From the NCBI GenBank assembly GCA_945861295.1, contig CAMAUF010000012.1, positions 1-14,464 of the forward strand: 14,464 nt of DNA. Reading direction: 5' to 3'. Source of the DNA: a bacterium (GTDB lineage Bacteria > Chloroflexota > Dehalococcoidia > Tepidiformales > Tepidiformaceae). The notes below the pieces were generated by a model. It did no database searches. It saw only the letters and a program-made list of their open reading frames with translations, and was not told the DNA's origin. The position numbers were made by a program, and so were the translations under genes. Below, piece after piece: positions 1-8,158 of the stretch. Positions within the stretch are counted from its first letter, which is position 1. Each line of letters opens with the position of its first letter.

Positions 1-1254
1 GAACGCCTTGCCGCGCTGCGTCGCTTCACGCGCGTTGAGGGCACGTCGGGCGGCTTGGGCCGCTTCTTCGTAGCGGCCAGCTTCGTGCAGCGCCGCCGCC
101 AGGTTCAGGCTGACCTGGGCGTCGTCTGGCTGCTGGGCCTGGGCTTCGCGGAAGAGCGCGATCGCGGATGCCGCGTCCCCAGCCGCCAACGCTTCGCGGC
201 CTTGTTCGTTCAGGTCGTAGGCGCGCGTTTGACAGCCGCCAAGGATGACGACGAGGCAGGCGAGCCCGGCGACTTGCGCCAAGCGCCGACCGCGCCGGTG
301 TTCCACGAGTAAGGCGAGGGCGACCAGCGCCAGCGCGGCCCCGGCGAACCATTGGTATCGTTCGACTGGGAAGGTGAACGCTTGGCGGTCGAAGCGGGCG
401 CGGTTCAAGGTCGTTAGCCGGCCCTCGACGATGCCGGGCAGCGACCGCAGGTCCGATCCGGCGTACCGTCCGCCAGCGGCCACGGCCAAGGCTCGCAAGA
501 ACGGCTCGTTCAGCTTCGAGATGAGGATGTTGCCTTGGGCGTCCTTTTTCGGCGCTTCGCCTTTGGCGCCGGCCTCGAACACCGGGATAGGCCCGCCTTC
601 CGGCGTGCCGGCGCCAGCGACGATCAGTTCGATGCCGGAGTCGCGGATGCGCTGCGCGACGCCGGCCGGGTCCGCGCCGAGGTCGTCGCCGTCCGTGATC
701 AGGACCATGAGACGCCCGGCCTCCGTGCCGTCGAACCCGTCGATGGCGATGTCCAGCCCGGAAGATGCGCTTGTGCCGCCGTCGACCAGGACCGGGCCGG
801 GCTCGATCGAGGCGATGATCTGGACGGCGGCTTCGAGGTCGCTCGTCAGCGGGAAGCGAGTCCGGGCATCGCCCGCAAAAATGACGACACCGACGCGGTC
901 ACCACCGAGCCTCCCGACGGTCGCGATCAGGGCTTGCTTGGCGGCGGCCATCCTGTCCGGCGCCACATCGTGGACTGCCATGCTGCGCGAAACATCGAGC
1001 ACGAAGATGACTTGCGCGCCCTTGCGCGGGATCAGCGTCTCCTGCGTGCCCCACCGCGGTTGGGCGGCGGCGACGATGGCGGCGGCCGCCGCAAGGGCGA
1101 CGAGCGCGCCCGCCAAGTAGGGCGGACGCGCGGCCGCCCCGCGGCTGAGGCCCCGCAGCGCGCCGCGCACGCTGCGGATGCCCCGAAGCCAGACCACGAC
1201 AGCCAGGACCACGACCACGAGGAGCGAGAGGAGCCATGGTTGGGCGAAGCTCAT
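1..1254 (-). CDS. BatB-type VWA membrane protein fused to a TPR region (3' end outside window)
   Basis: The gene runs off the left edge; 418 residues are visible with no stop. Seen: two N-terminal membrane segments (about 7-23 and 46-64), then a von Willebrand A domain whose metal site is intact (D87-V-S-R-S91, later an ITDGDD strand). A third hydrophobic segment follows at about 305-322, then a short hydrophobic run ending in LGGC (Cys341), then TPR-like helices (LNEQGREALAAGDAASAIAL and a second repeat). Known family: BatB proteins are membrane-anchored VWA proteins of Bacteroides aerotolerance-type operons, and BatC is a TPR protein. Here the two appear joined in one chain. The ATG at 1254 overlaps the TGA of the upstream batA-like gene (ATGA) and has a GGAGG at 1263-1267, eight bases away, so both the start and translational coupling are well supported. 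The LGGC resembles a lipobox left inside the fusion; whether it is processed is unknown. Confidence 0.88.
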   Translation of the reverse strand, partial: MSFAQPWLLSLLVVVVLAVVVWLRGIRSVRGALRGLSRGAAARPPYLAGALVALAAAAAIVAAAQPRWGTQETLIPRKGAQVIFVLDVSRSMAVHDVAPDRMAAAKQALIATVGRLGGDRVGVVIFAGDARTRFPLTSDLEAAVQIIASIEPGPVLVDGGTSASSGLDIAIDGFDGTEAGRLMVLITDGDDLGADPAGVAQRIRDSGIELIVAGAGTPEGGPIPVFEAGAKGEAPKKDAQGNILISKLNEPFLRALAVAAGGRYAGSDLRSLPGIVEGRLTTLNRARFDRQAFTFPVERYQWFAGAALALVALALLVEHRRGRRLAQVAGLACLVVILGGCQTRAYDLNEQGREALAAGDAASAIALFREAQAQQPDDAQVSLNLAAALHEAGRYEEAAQAARRALNAREATQRGKAF

Positions 1255-2192
1255 GCCGGGTTCCTCCGCAGCCAGGTCGCCCGGAGGACCAGGTCCGCGA
1301 GCAGGAGGGCGACCGCGGGGATGAGGAACCAGAACAGCAAGTAGTCGAACTGCTCGTAGCGGTCGCGGCCGACGGCGCTCTTCTCCAGGCGGCCGATCTC
1401 CTCGTAGACCTCCTGGAGCGACGCTTGCGTATCGGCGACGAAGTACTTGGCGCCTGTATCTTCGGCGATCCGCGTCAGCAAAGGCTCGTCCACTTCGCTT
1501 GACCCAGGCGCCGAGACGACGCCGATCGTGTAGACCTTGATGTTGAGCGCCTTGGCGATACGGGCGGCGGCGTCCGGCGTCAGCGAGGGTGCGTTGTGCT
1601 GCCCGTCGGTCAGGAGGATCACGATCCGGGAGGCGGCGGTCGAATCGCGCAGCATGTTCACGGCAGCGCCCAGGCCGACTCCGATCCCGGTGCCGTCGGC
1701 GGTCAAGCCCGTTTCGATGTCGCCAACCAACTCTTCCAGTGCGCCATAGTCGAGCGTCGGCGGCGAAAGGGCGAGGGCATCGCGTTGGAAGACGACGACG
1801 CCGATGCGGTCGTTCTCCCGGCCCTGTATGAAGCGCTGGATCACCTCTTTCGTCGCCTCGAGCCGTGTCTTGCCGCGCTCGAACTCGACGGTCATCGAGC
1901 TGGAGATGTCGAGCGAGAGGGCGATGTCGATCCCCTCGGCCTTGACGCGGGCGTTGGCGTCACCGACCCGTGGACCTGCCAGGGCGATGGCCAGGAGCAG
2001 GATGGCGAGGCCACGCAGCGCGGGCAGGAACGGGAGCAAGCGCATCCGCAACGAGCGGGGCGCCGCGGCGAGCCCGCCGCCGCCCGGCAGGGGGATTGAT
2101 GGGGGTGGCGGCCCGAATCGGCCCGCGAGAAGCACGGGCAGCGCGAGCACAGCCGCGCCGAGCAAGGCTGGGGTTGCGAGTTCCAAGGCCAC
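1251..2192 (-). CDS. BatA-type VWA domain membrane protein
   Basis: A 313-residue protein, a usual length for BatA. Seen: hydrophobic segments at about 5-24 and 55-73, a VWA domain with a complete MIDAS motif (D95-I-S97-S-S99, TDG at 195-197), and a C-terminal membrane segment at about 284-303 followed by a basic tail. This gives the usual topology of a VWA domain held between membrane anchors. The open frame continues far upstream, but I place the start at the GTG at 2192: it overlaps the upstream stop by one base (TAGTG) and the hydrophobic N-terminus begins there. Any upstream start would overlap the preceding gene deeply. The 3' end overlaps the next gene by ATGA. Role by family: partner of a MoxR ATPase in a membrane-associated complex, probably folding, metal insertion or stress protection. 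The exact substrate is unknown. Confidence 0.87.
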   Translation of the reverse strand: MALELATPALLGAAVLALPVLLAGRFGPPPPSIPLPGGGGLAAAPRSLRMRLLPFLPALRGLAILLLAIALAGPRVGDANARVKAEGIDIALSLDISSSMTVEFERGKTRLEATKEVIQRFIQGRENDRIGVVVFQRDALALSPPTLDYGALEELVGDIETGLTADGTGIGVGLGAAVNMLRDSTAASRIVILLTDGQHNAPSLTPDAAARIAKALNIKVYTIGVVSAPGSSEVDEPLLTRIAEDTGAKYFVADTQASLQEVYEEIGRLEKSAVGRDRYEQFDYLLFWFLIPAVALLLADLVLRATWLRRNPA

Positions 2193-3091
2193 TAGCCCAC
2201 CGCCTCGACGATCTCGCGCGCCATCGTCAGGTCCGCGCGGCGGCGTTCGGCGGCGGGGCGGTAGCCGGCGTAGACGACGGCGTCGCACTCCTCCAGCAGG
2301 CCCGTCACCAGCCGGGCTTGCCAGCGGTCGACCCCGAACGTCTCCATCCGCCGCTGGAGTTCGTGGGTGGTCATGGCGTGGGCGGGGAAGGCGTACCGTT
2401 GGCCGAGCGCGCCCCGGACCGTGACGGCGAGCGAGCGGTACGCCCGTACCGGGTCCTCGTCGAGCAGCGTCTCGGCCGAGCCCAAGTCCGCGACCGGGCG
2501 GAGCTCGACGGCGGGCGCCGCTGCGCGGGGCGGCCGGCTGCGTAGCCACTGCGCCAGCCTCGCGATGGCCGCGAACAGCGCCGCGGCCGCGGCCAGAGCC
2601 GCCAGCGCCAGGCCGGGACGCAACCATGGCGATTCGGCGCCCGCGATCCCGCCAGAGGCGGCGAGCGGGCTCAGCTCCAGCGGCGCCCCATCCGGCACGG
2701 TCGCGATCACGTTCCAGCGCACCGGTGGGAGCGTACGCGGCGAGACCACTCCAGCCGCGACGATGTTGACGGCCGGTTCGAACGGCCGCTCGCCCGGGAG
2801 AAACGGGGCCACCACAACCTCTATCCGGTGGAGCACTTGGCCATCGCTCTGGGGTGTTTCAGTTTGGCGGGTGAGCCGAATGACTTCGACGCCATCCCAG
2901 CCAGGGTGCGCTGGGTCGAGTTCGACCAACGCGCCGGCCGGAGCGATGACTTCGAGCACGAGCGTCGCTTGTTGACCAACGAGGAGCGTGGTCGCTTTCA
3001 GCGTCGCGCTGTCGTCGGCGCGCGCCGAAACCAAGGGCAGCGCCGCGGCGGCCACCAGGACGAACACCAGGGCGCCCACGCGGAGTGTCAT
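2192..3091 (-). CDS. BatD/DUF4381-like membrane protein of the MoxR-Bat operon
   Basis: A 299-residue protein. Seen: a classic signal peptide (hydrophobic core 5-20, likely cut after SARA near 25), a beta-rich exported part of about 130 residues, one membrane segment at about 157-178, an arginine-rich stop-transfer stretch (about 179-189), and a cytoplasmic helical region to the end. The exported part resembles the BatD 'protection from oxygen' repeat in style and the cytoplasmic end resembles DUF4381. I rely partly on position, because both families regularly sit between DUF58 and VWA genes in these operons. The ATG at 3091 overlaps the DUF58 stop (ATGA), with a G-rich ribosome-binding stretch just upstream. 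It probably anchors or scaffolds the two VWA proteins. Assignment to this functional slot is firm; the exact family name is less so. Confidence 0.75.
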   Translation of the reverse strand: MTLRVGALVFVLVAAAALPLVSARADDSATLKATTLLVGQQATLVLEVIAPAGALVELDPAHPGWDGVEVIRLTRQTETPQSDGQVLHRIEVVVAPFLPGERPFEPAVNIVAAGVVSPRTLPPVRWNVIATVPDGAPLELSPLAASGGIAGAESPWLRPGLALAALAAAAALFAAIARLAQWLRSRPPRAAAPAVELRPVADLGSAETLLDEDPVRAYRSLAVTVRGALGQRYAFPAHAMTTHELQRRMETFGVDRWQARLVTGLLEECDAVVYAGYRPAAERRRADLTMAREIVEAVG

Positions 3092-4035
3092 GCAGCGGCC
3101 ACCCCCCGTTTCTTGAAGAAGCGAAGCAGCTCAGGCACGTAGTCCCGTTCGACGCTGAGGCTGATCTCGTCGATCCCGAGTTCGCCGAAGAGGCGTTTCC
3201 GTTCGCGGTCGAGGTCGCGGACAGCGTCCGCGTAGGCCTGGCGGATCCGGCGGTCGCCGCTATCGACCTCGATCGGTTGGCCCGTCTCAGCGTCCGCGAC
3301 GCGGATCAGTCCCGCATCTGGGAGCGCTTCGTCGAGCGGCTCGCGGACGCGGATGGCGATGATGTCGTGCCGCCGGGCGGCCGCCCGCAACGGCCGCGCG
3401 TACTCGGTTGCGAGGAAGTCCGAGACCAAGAACACCGTCGCCCGCCGTTTCTGCACGCCCGTCAGGTACTCCAAGGCCGCGCCGATGTCGGTGCCTCGGG
3501 TCTCGGGCCGCGTCCACAACACTTCGCGGATGACGCGCAGGACGTGGGTGGGCCCGGCCCCTGGCCGGACGTACCGCTCGGGCTTGCTCGCGAAGAGCAG
3601 CAGGCCGACGCGGTCCTTGTTCCGGATAGCGGCGAAGGCGAGGACGGCGCACACCTCGGCGGCGAGGTCGGCCTTCGTCCGTGGCAGGGCGCCGGCCGAC
3701 TGCGAAGCGCTGACGTCGACCACGAACATCACGGTCAGGTCGCGGTCCTCGCGATACCGCCGGACGACTGGCTGGCCCGTCTTCGCGTACGCCTTCCAGT
3801 CGATCGAGCGGACGTCGTCACCGACAACGTAGGGCCGGAGTTCGTCGAACTCGACGCCTTTGCCGCGGAAGACGGCCTGATATTCGCCCAGGAAGAGGTC
3901 ATTGACGAGGCGGCGGGCACGGATTTCGATGGCGCGCACGCGGTCCAGCATCTCCGGTGGGATGCCCCCGGGGCGGCCGGAAGGCGTCAACGGTGCGGAC
4001 TCGCGTTTGCGGCGACGCCAGAACATCCAGTCCAC
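3088..4035 (-). CDS. DUF58 / VWA-like protein of the MoxR operon
   Basis: A 315-residue cytosolic protein. Seen: the DUF58 signature at about 59-81 (GKGVEFDELRPY, then VGDDVRSIDW), followed by a VWA-like core with an intact metal-binding DxSxS (D107-V-S109-A-S111). No membrane segment is visible, unlike the longer DUF58 proteins that start with two. The called start is GTG 4035, 20 bases after the moxR stop. An in-frame ATG at 4026 (residue 4) is an alternative and has an AGGGTGG stretch at a good distance, so the true start may be three codons in. The 3' end overlaps the next gene by ATGA. Known context: DUF58 genes almost always follow moxR and are thought to act with the ATPase as a MIDAS-dependent adaptor. 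The molecular task is not established. Confidence 0.9.
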   Translation of the reverse strand: MDWMFWRRRKRESAPLTPSGRPGGIPPEMLDRVRAIEIRARRLVNDLFLGEYQAVFRGKGVEFDELRPYVVGDDVRSIDWKAYAKTGQPVVRRYREDRDLTVMFVVDVSASQSAGALPRTKADLAAEVCAVLAFAAIRNKDRVGLLLFASKPERYVRPGAGPTHVLRVIREVLWTRPETRGTDIGAALEYLTGVQKRRATVFLVSDFLATEYARPLRAAARRHDIIAIRVREPLDEALPDAGLIRVADAETGQPIEVDSGDRRIRQAYADAVRDLDRERKRLFGELGIDEISLSVERDYVPELLRFFKKRGVAAA

Positions 4036-4055
4036 CCTACTTTCGACCGCGTGAG

Positions 4056-5045
<990 letters not shown>

Positions 5046-5091
5046 GGCGGCTCCGAGCGAAATCCGCCACGGAAAGGGTGGCGCTGGCGGC

Positions 5092-5097
5092 ATTGTA
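5092..5097 (-). promoter_or_regulatory. Possible -10 element of the moxR-bat operon
   Basis: Read on the minus strand this is TACAAT, five of six matches to the sigma-70 -10 consensus, in a gap of about 100 bases. It would start transcription near 5085, giving a leader of about 40 bases before the preferred moxR start at 5045. I see no convincing -35 hexamer at 16-18 bases spacing, so this is only a candidate. Confidence 0.35.
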
Positions 5098-5142
5098 CGC
5101 GCCCGACCGAAAACGGCGATTAACCTAGCGACTGGCGAGCTC

Positions 5143-5865
5143 TCACGCGTCGCTGGGCGGGTTGCCCAGATAACTCGTCCGCGCGAAGGCGACGGCGATG
5201 ACGCGCGCGGCGCCGTGCAGCTTCAAGACGCGCGCGCATTCGTCGACCGTCGCGCCTGTGGTCACGACATCGTCGATGACGGCGACGGTTTGGCCGGTGA
5301 GTGGCGGGCCGTCGTAGCCAAAGGCGTCGCGGACGTTCGCGATCCGCTCCTTAAGCCCGAGGCCGACCTGGGGACGCGTATGGCTGACCTTGAGCAGGTT
5401 CAACCCCACCGGCCAGCCCGTCGCGCGCGCGATCAGTTCGGCCTGGTTGAAGCCGCGTTTACGCCGCCTTCGCGCGTGGATCGGGGCCGGTATGGCGATA
5501 TCGAACGCCTCAACCTTGCGAAGATCAGCCATCGCCGCCCCCATGATCCCGGCGGCGGCGCGGACCCCGCCGAACTTGAGAAGGTGCGTCAGGTCGCGGG
5601 CCGGGCCTGTCATTTCGTAGGCGGCGAGGCAGCGGTCGATCGAACTCCAATGGAGGCAACGCGGGCAGTAGTCGGCGGCGGGCCAGGCAGCGGCGCAGTT
5701 CTTACAACGCCCTTCGCCCTTGGCGGAGGTCATCTTGGCGGCGCAGCGAGCGCAAAGCAGCGTGCGGAACGCGCCGCAGCCGGCGCAGCGCTGCGGGTAG
5801 AGCAGGTCCAACGCTCCGCCGGCCAGGGCCTTGAAGCGGGCGAGCGGGGCCGTCTGCGTGCGCAT
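5143..5865 (-). CDS. comF: ComF family phosphoribosyltransferase-like protein (double zinc ribbon)
   Basis: A 240-residue protein, standard ComF length. Seen: an N-terminal double zinc ribbon with four CxxC pairs (C27/C30, C38/C41, C54/C57, C67/C70), the RRRRKRGFNQAE signature at 132-143 and the phosphoribosyltransferase PRPP-binding motif VIDDVVTTGAT at 197-207. Known: ComF is required for DNA uptake during natural transformation in several bacteria, but homologues are widespread and many, as here, sit away from other competence genes, so competence cannot be inferred from this gene alone. Start ATG 5865 is chosen because the protein family begins shortly before the first CxxC; the open frame extends upstream only by overlapping the divergent moaD. 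The start is 24 bases from that of moaD, so the comF promoter must overlap moaD or lie within that small gap. Confidence 0.93.
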   Translation of the reverse strand: MRTQTAPLARFKALAGGALDLLYPQRCAGCGAFRTLLCARCAAKMTSAKGEGRCKNCAAAWPAADYCPRCLHWSSIDRCLAAYEMTGPARDLTHLLKFGGVRAAAGIMGAAMADLRKVEAFDIAIPAPIHARRRRKRGFNQAELIARATGWPVGLNLLKVSHTRPQVGLGLKERIANVRDAFGYDGPPLTGQTVAVIDDVVTTGATVDECARVLKLHGAARVIAVAFARTSYLGNPPSDA

Positions 5866-5877
5866 CGTCAGGCACGA

Positions 5878-5883
5878 TACAAT
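5878..5883 (+). promoter_or_regulatory. Possible -10 element for a leaderless moaD transcript
   Basis: TACAAT, five of six matches to the -10 consensus, ends six bases before the moaD GTG. Standard geometry puts +1 at 5890, exactly the first base of the start codon. The same seven bases (TACAATG) occur upstream of moxR on the other strand. No good -35 hexamer is visible. Confidence 0.4.
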
Positions 5884-5889
5884 GGGCGG

Positions 5890-6135
5890 GTGACCGTCAC
5901 CATCTTGCTCTTCGCCTCTTTGGCCGAAGCCGCGGGCTTTCGCCGGATCGAACTGCCCTTGGAAGCGGACGACACCGTCGGGGCCGTCCGCGACCGGCTG
6001 ATCGGGCGATACCCGGCGCTGGCCAGGTTTGTGCCGACGCTCCTCTACGCCGTCGACGAGGAGTACGCTCGTCCAGATACCGCCGTCGCCGCCGGCGCCA
6101 CACTCGCTCTCATCCCACCTGTGTCCGGAGGCTGA
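5890..6135 (+). CDS. moaD: Molybdopterin synthase small subunit MoaD
   Basis: An 81-residue ubiquitin-fold sulfur carrier. Seen: beta-grasp pattern starting VTVTILLFASLAE, the P-A-L-A-R-F segment mid-protein, an LLYAVDEEYA strand and, decisively, a C-terminal Gly-Gly ending (PPVSGG). The terminal glycine is adenylated and thiocarboxylated in this family, then donates sulfur to convert cyclic pyranopterin monophosphate into molybdopterin. Length is typical. The GTG at 5890 is the natural start: the family begins with this strand and no ATG lies nearby in frame. No clear Shine-Dalgarno precedes it, consistent with a leaderless message. The stop is four bases before moaE. Other cofactor genes (moaA, moaC, moeA, mog) are not in the window, so the pathway must be completed elsewhere. 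Confidence 0.93.
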   Translation: MTVTILLFASLAEAAGFRRIELPLEADDTVGAVRDRLIGRYPALARFVPTLLYAVDEEYARPDTAVAAGATLALIPPVSGG

Positions 6136-6139
6136 CGAA

Positions 6140-6592
6140 ATGCTGATCCGTGTAACGCCCGACGTGCTCGAACCAGGCCCCGCCATCGCGGCGGTGGAGT
6201 CGCCGTCGGCTGGCGCTATCGACATCTTCCTCGGCGTCGTGAGGGACAACAATCTCGGCCGCCGCGTGCAGTACCTCGTGTATGACGCCTACCCGGCGAT
6301 GGCCGAGAAGGTGATGTCCGCCATCGCCGGCGAAGCAAAGGAACGCTTCGGGCTCGAAGCGGTCGCCGTCCTCCATCGCACTGGCCGTCTCGAAATCGGC
6401 GAGACCAGCCTGCTGATCGCCGTGAGTTGCGGTCACCGCAAGGCGTCGTTCGAAGGCTGTCACTGGCTGGTCGACGAAATCAAGAAGCGCGTCCCAGTCT
6501 GGAAGAAAGAGGTGTGGGACGACGGCGAAGAGTGGGTCGAAGGGCCTGAATCGCTCGGCCTCCAGCAGGCGCCCGCGAGCATGCGGTCATGA
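6140..6592 (+). CDS. moaE: Molybdopterin synthase catalytic subunit MoaE
   Basis: A 150-residue subunit that binds the MoaD C-terminal tail and carries out the dithiolene-forming step. Seen: the conserved IFLGVVRDNNLG loop (29-40), HRTGRLEIGE (79-88), and the active-site stretch CGHRKASFEGC then DEIKKRVPVWKKE (97-124). K115 and K122 align with the catalytic lysines 119 and 126 of E. coli MoaE. Length is standard. The start at ATG 6140 has GGAG at 6127-6130, nine bases upstream, and lies four bases after the moaD stop; the frame is open further upstream but that part only shadows moaD. The 3' end overlaps the next gene by ATGA. A moaD-moaE pair is a very common arrangement. Confidence 0.96.
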   Translation: MLIRVTPDVLEPGPAIAAVESPSAGAIDIFLGVVRDNNLGRRVQYLVYDAYPAMAEKVMSAIAGEAKERFGLEAVAVLHRTGRLEIGETSLLIAVSCGHRKASFEGCHWLVDEIKKRVPVWKKEVWDDGEEWVEGPESLGLQQAPASMRS

Positions 6593-7110
6593 GCGGCCAC
6601 CCACACTCGTTCAGCCGTTACTGCATGCAATGCGGCCAGCGCCTCACCACAGCGATCCCGGAGGGCGACCGCAAGCGGCGCCTCGTCTGCCTGGATTGCG
6701 GCTTTATCCATTATATCAACCCCCGGCCGGTCGCCGGCACGATCCCCGTGCGGGCAGACGGGCGATTCCTCCTCCTGCGCCGCGGGATCCAGCCGCGCAT
6801 CGGCACATGGGTCTTCCCTGGCGGCTACATGGACGTGGGCGAAACGGCCGAGAGTGCGGCGGCCCGCGAGACCCTCGAAGAAGCGAACCTTGAAGTCGCG
6901 AACCTCGAACTGCTCGGGGTCTACACGCGGCCGGAGCCAGGCGTCGTCGTCATCGTCTACGTGGCCGAGGCGACGAGCGAGGCTTCGGTCGGGGAGGAGA
7001 CGACCGAAATCGGTTGGTTCGCTCCTCACGAGATCCCCTGGGACGACCTCGCCTTCGACTCCACGACGGCGGCGTTGACCGACCTCGTGCGCCGCCTCGC
7101 GGGCCAGTAG
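6589..7110 (+). CDS. NUDIX hydrolase with N-terminal zinc ribbon
   Basis: A 173-residue protein. Seen: an N-terminal zinc ribbon (C12/C15 and C34/C37), the HYINPRPVAG linker typical of this subgroup, and the Nudix box G79-x5-E85-x7-R93-E94-x2-E97-E98. The usual Gly after the EE pair is Asn100, while the metal-binding glutamates are intact. The family hydrolyses nucleoside diphosphates linked to another moiety; ADP-ribose or NADH-type substrates are plausible for the ribbon-bearing subgroup but cannot be fixed from sequence. Start ATG 6589 overlaps the moaE stop (ATGA), so it is co-translated with the molybdopterin synthase genes. Oddity: residues 160-173 plus the stop and four more bases are repeated exactly at 9147-9195. 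Confidence 0.93.
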   Translation: MSGHPHSFSRYCMQCGQRLTTAIPEGDRKRRLVCLDCGFIHYINPRPVAGTIPVRADGRFLLLRRGIQPRIGTWVFPGGYMDVGETAESAAARETLEEANLEVANLELLGVYTRPEPGVVVIVYVAEATSEASVGEETTEIGWFAPHEIPWDDLAFDSTTAALTDLVRRLAGQ

Positions 7111-7114
7111 GCAG
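7066..7114 (+). repeat. 49-bp direct repeat, left copy (3' end of NUDIX gene)
   Basis: These 49 bases, covering the last 14 codons, the TAG stop and four bases beyond, are identical to 9147-9195. Identity ends abruptly on both sides: the preceding bases are g and c, the following bases c and g. The repeat period is 2081 bases. It behaves like one end of an inserted or duplicated segment placed so that the NUDIX reading frame stays complete. Confidence 0.95.
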
Positions 7115-7313
7115 CGGGAACCACAAAATTCGTCGCGACCGCTCTGTGCGGCGAACCTGGGCACGCGAACAGGTGCGTTGCCGGATAGAGTGCTAGGCGC
7201 TCACCGTTACAGTTCGTAATTCAGGACAGCGCGTCCGTGAATTTTAGACAGACGGTTAAGCGCAAGATGGGTCGTGAGAGAATGGGCCGAGAGTCGGCCG
7301 AGGTGAACATGAG

Positions 7314-7595
7314 ATGGGATTGCTAACTTGGATTCTGGTCGGGCTGGTCGCCGGGCTCGTCGCGCAGTTAGTGCTTGGCGGCGGAGCGGGCGGCGGCTTG
7401 CGGGGCATCGCCGTGACCATCCTCCTCGGGGTCGGTGGGGCGCTGGTCGGCGGGTTCATCAGTTCTGCGATGGGCTGGGGCGAAGTCACAGGCTTCAACG
7501 TCCCGAGCCTCGTCATCGCCAGCCTCGGCGCGATCGGCGTCATCGTCGCCTTCCGGGGCATTGCGTCGAACCGCGGCAACCGTGGACTCATCTAA
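7314..7595 (+). CDS. GlsB/YeaQ/YmgE-type (transglycosylase-associated) stress membrane protein
   Basis: A 93-residue integral membrane protein. Seen: three hydrophobic segments at about 3-21, 29-50 and 63-81, rich in glycine, with the family's glycine pattern (LGVGGALVGGFI) in the second, and a short basic tail. Length matches the family (about 80-95). Homologues are small inner-membrane proteins induced by general, acid or envelope stress; the molecular role is not known, and the 'transglycosylase-associated' name is historical. The start is secure: GAGGTGA at 7300-7306 sits seven bases before ATG 7314. About 200 bases separate it from the NUDIX stop, so it probably has its own promoter, though I cannot point to a convincing one. 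Confidence 0.88.
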   Translation: MGLLTWILVGLVAGLVAQLVLGGGAGGGLRGIAVTILLGVGGALVGGFISSAMGWGEVTGFNVPSLVIASLGAIGVIVAFRGIASNRGNRGLI

Positions 7596-7631
7596 GGTCA
7601 ACGTCGTGGCCCACCGGCCACGCTCGCATGA

Positions 7632-7721
7632 GAGGGGCATCAAGGCGACGCGCAAGGCGCCGCCAAGCGGGCCGACAACCAGGTCAAGGACGGGGTTGGG
7701 GGCGTGGCCAACCTGACGACC
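7632..7721 (+). pseudogene. Possible decayed CsbD-like remnant
   Basis: Downstream of the GlsB-type gene, in the same frame after a TGA at 7629, codons 7632-7721 have strongly G/C-ending third positions and read like the end of a CsbD-type stress protein (GAAKRADNQVKDGVGG is the most telling part). There is no start codon or ribosome-binding site and no matching N-terminal half in any frame nearby. It could be a remnant or chance. Very tentative. Confidence 0.2.
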
Positions 7722-7722
7722 G

Positions 7723-7738
7723 GGCGGGGGCCCCCGCC
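7723..7738. repeat. 16-bp perfect G/C palindrome
   Basis: GGCGGGGGCCCCCGCC is its own reverse complement, in the non-coding stretch between the GlsB-type gene and the 85-aa ORF. With no loop bases it would open at the centre if folded as RNA, and no T-run follows, so it is not a standard terminator. Confidence 0.6.
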
Positions 7739-7881
7739 GGGAGTCAAGCAACTGCGCCGCGCGACGCGGATTTTGGCGCAAGCACGAATGGGTAGCACCG
7801 CCGTCGCGCGGCGGCGCCAACTCCCGAACTCAGGTACACCCGTGGCGGACGCGCCTGCGTCGTCACAAAGGAGCACTTTCG

Positions 7882-8139
7882 ATGGACAAGACTTCGACAG
7901 ACACCAAGTCCGGCGCCGAACTGAAACCAGCGGTAGTGGCGGTTCCGCCGGCCGTGGGTGCGTTCCGAGCCAAGGCCGGTGATCCCAGCCCACTCACTGC
8001 GACGCCCAAGAACGCCCTGCAGGCGTCGCCGGCTGACAGTCATCCAGCATTGAAGCTGGACCCACGCCAGGGGGCAGGCGACCACAAAGACGTCGTGGAC
8101 GCCATTCCTACCCCCATGAAGGATGCGGCCGCTCGCTAG
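7882..8139 (+). CDS. Small disordered hypothetical protein (85 aa)
   Basis: I do not recognise this protein. It is 85 residues, low in aromatic and bulky hydrophobic residues, rich in Ala, Pro, Lys, Asp and Thr, with no membrane segment, signal peptide or cysteine; it is probably unstructured and cytosolic. It is called as real because AAGGAG at 7868-7873 lies eight bases before ATG 7882 and a strong hairpin follows 19 bases after the stop, so it looks like a complete small transcription unit. The N-terminus (MDKTSTDTKSGAE) is polar; the middle has repeated Ala-Val-Pro runs. Its neighbours, a stress membrane protein and a Crp/Fnr regulator, suggest stress-related expression, but this is inference from position only. 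Confidence 0.6.
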   Translation: MDKTSTDTKSGAELKPAVVAVPPAVGAFRAKAGDPSPLTATPKNALQASPADSHPALKLDPRQGAGDHKDVVDAIPTPMKDAAAR

Positions 8140-8158
8140 GCTCACCGCGATTCGGGGA

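Noticed and set aside
245..1344. Long plus-strand frames opposite the BatB-type gene
   Set aside because: They are antisense to a gene with clear VWA motifs; their products are low-complexity Arg/Ala/Pro-rich sequences expected from GC-rich complement strands.
2192..2627. N-terminal extension of the batA frame up to 2627
   Set aside because: It overlaps the BatD-like gene out of frame and is Arg/Gly-rich; GTG 2192 next to the upstream stop gives the expected hydrophobic N-terminus.
5143..5865. comF as evidence of natural competence
   Set aside because: ComF-like proteins are widespread in non-competent bacteria and no other uptake gene is in the window.
7723..7738. G/C palindrome as a rho-independent terminator
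   Set aside because: It has no loop and no following T-run; kept only as a repeat.
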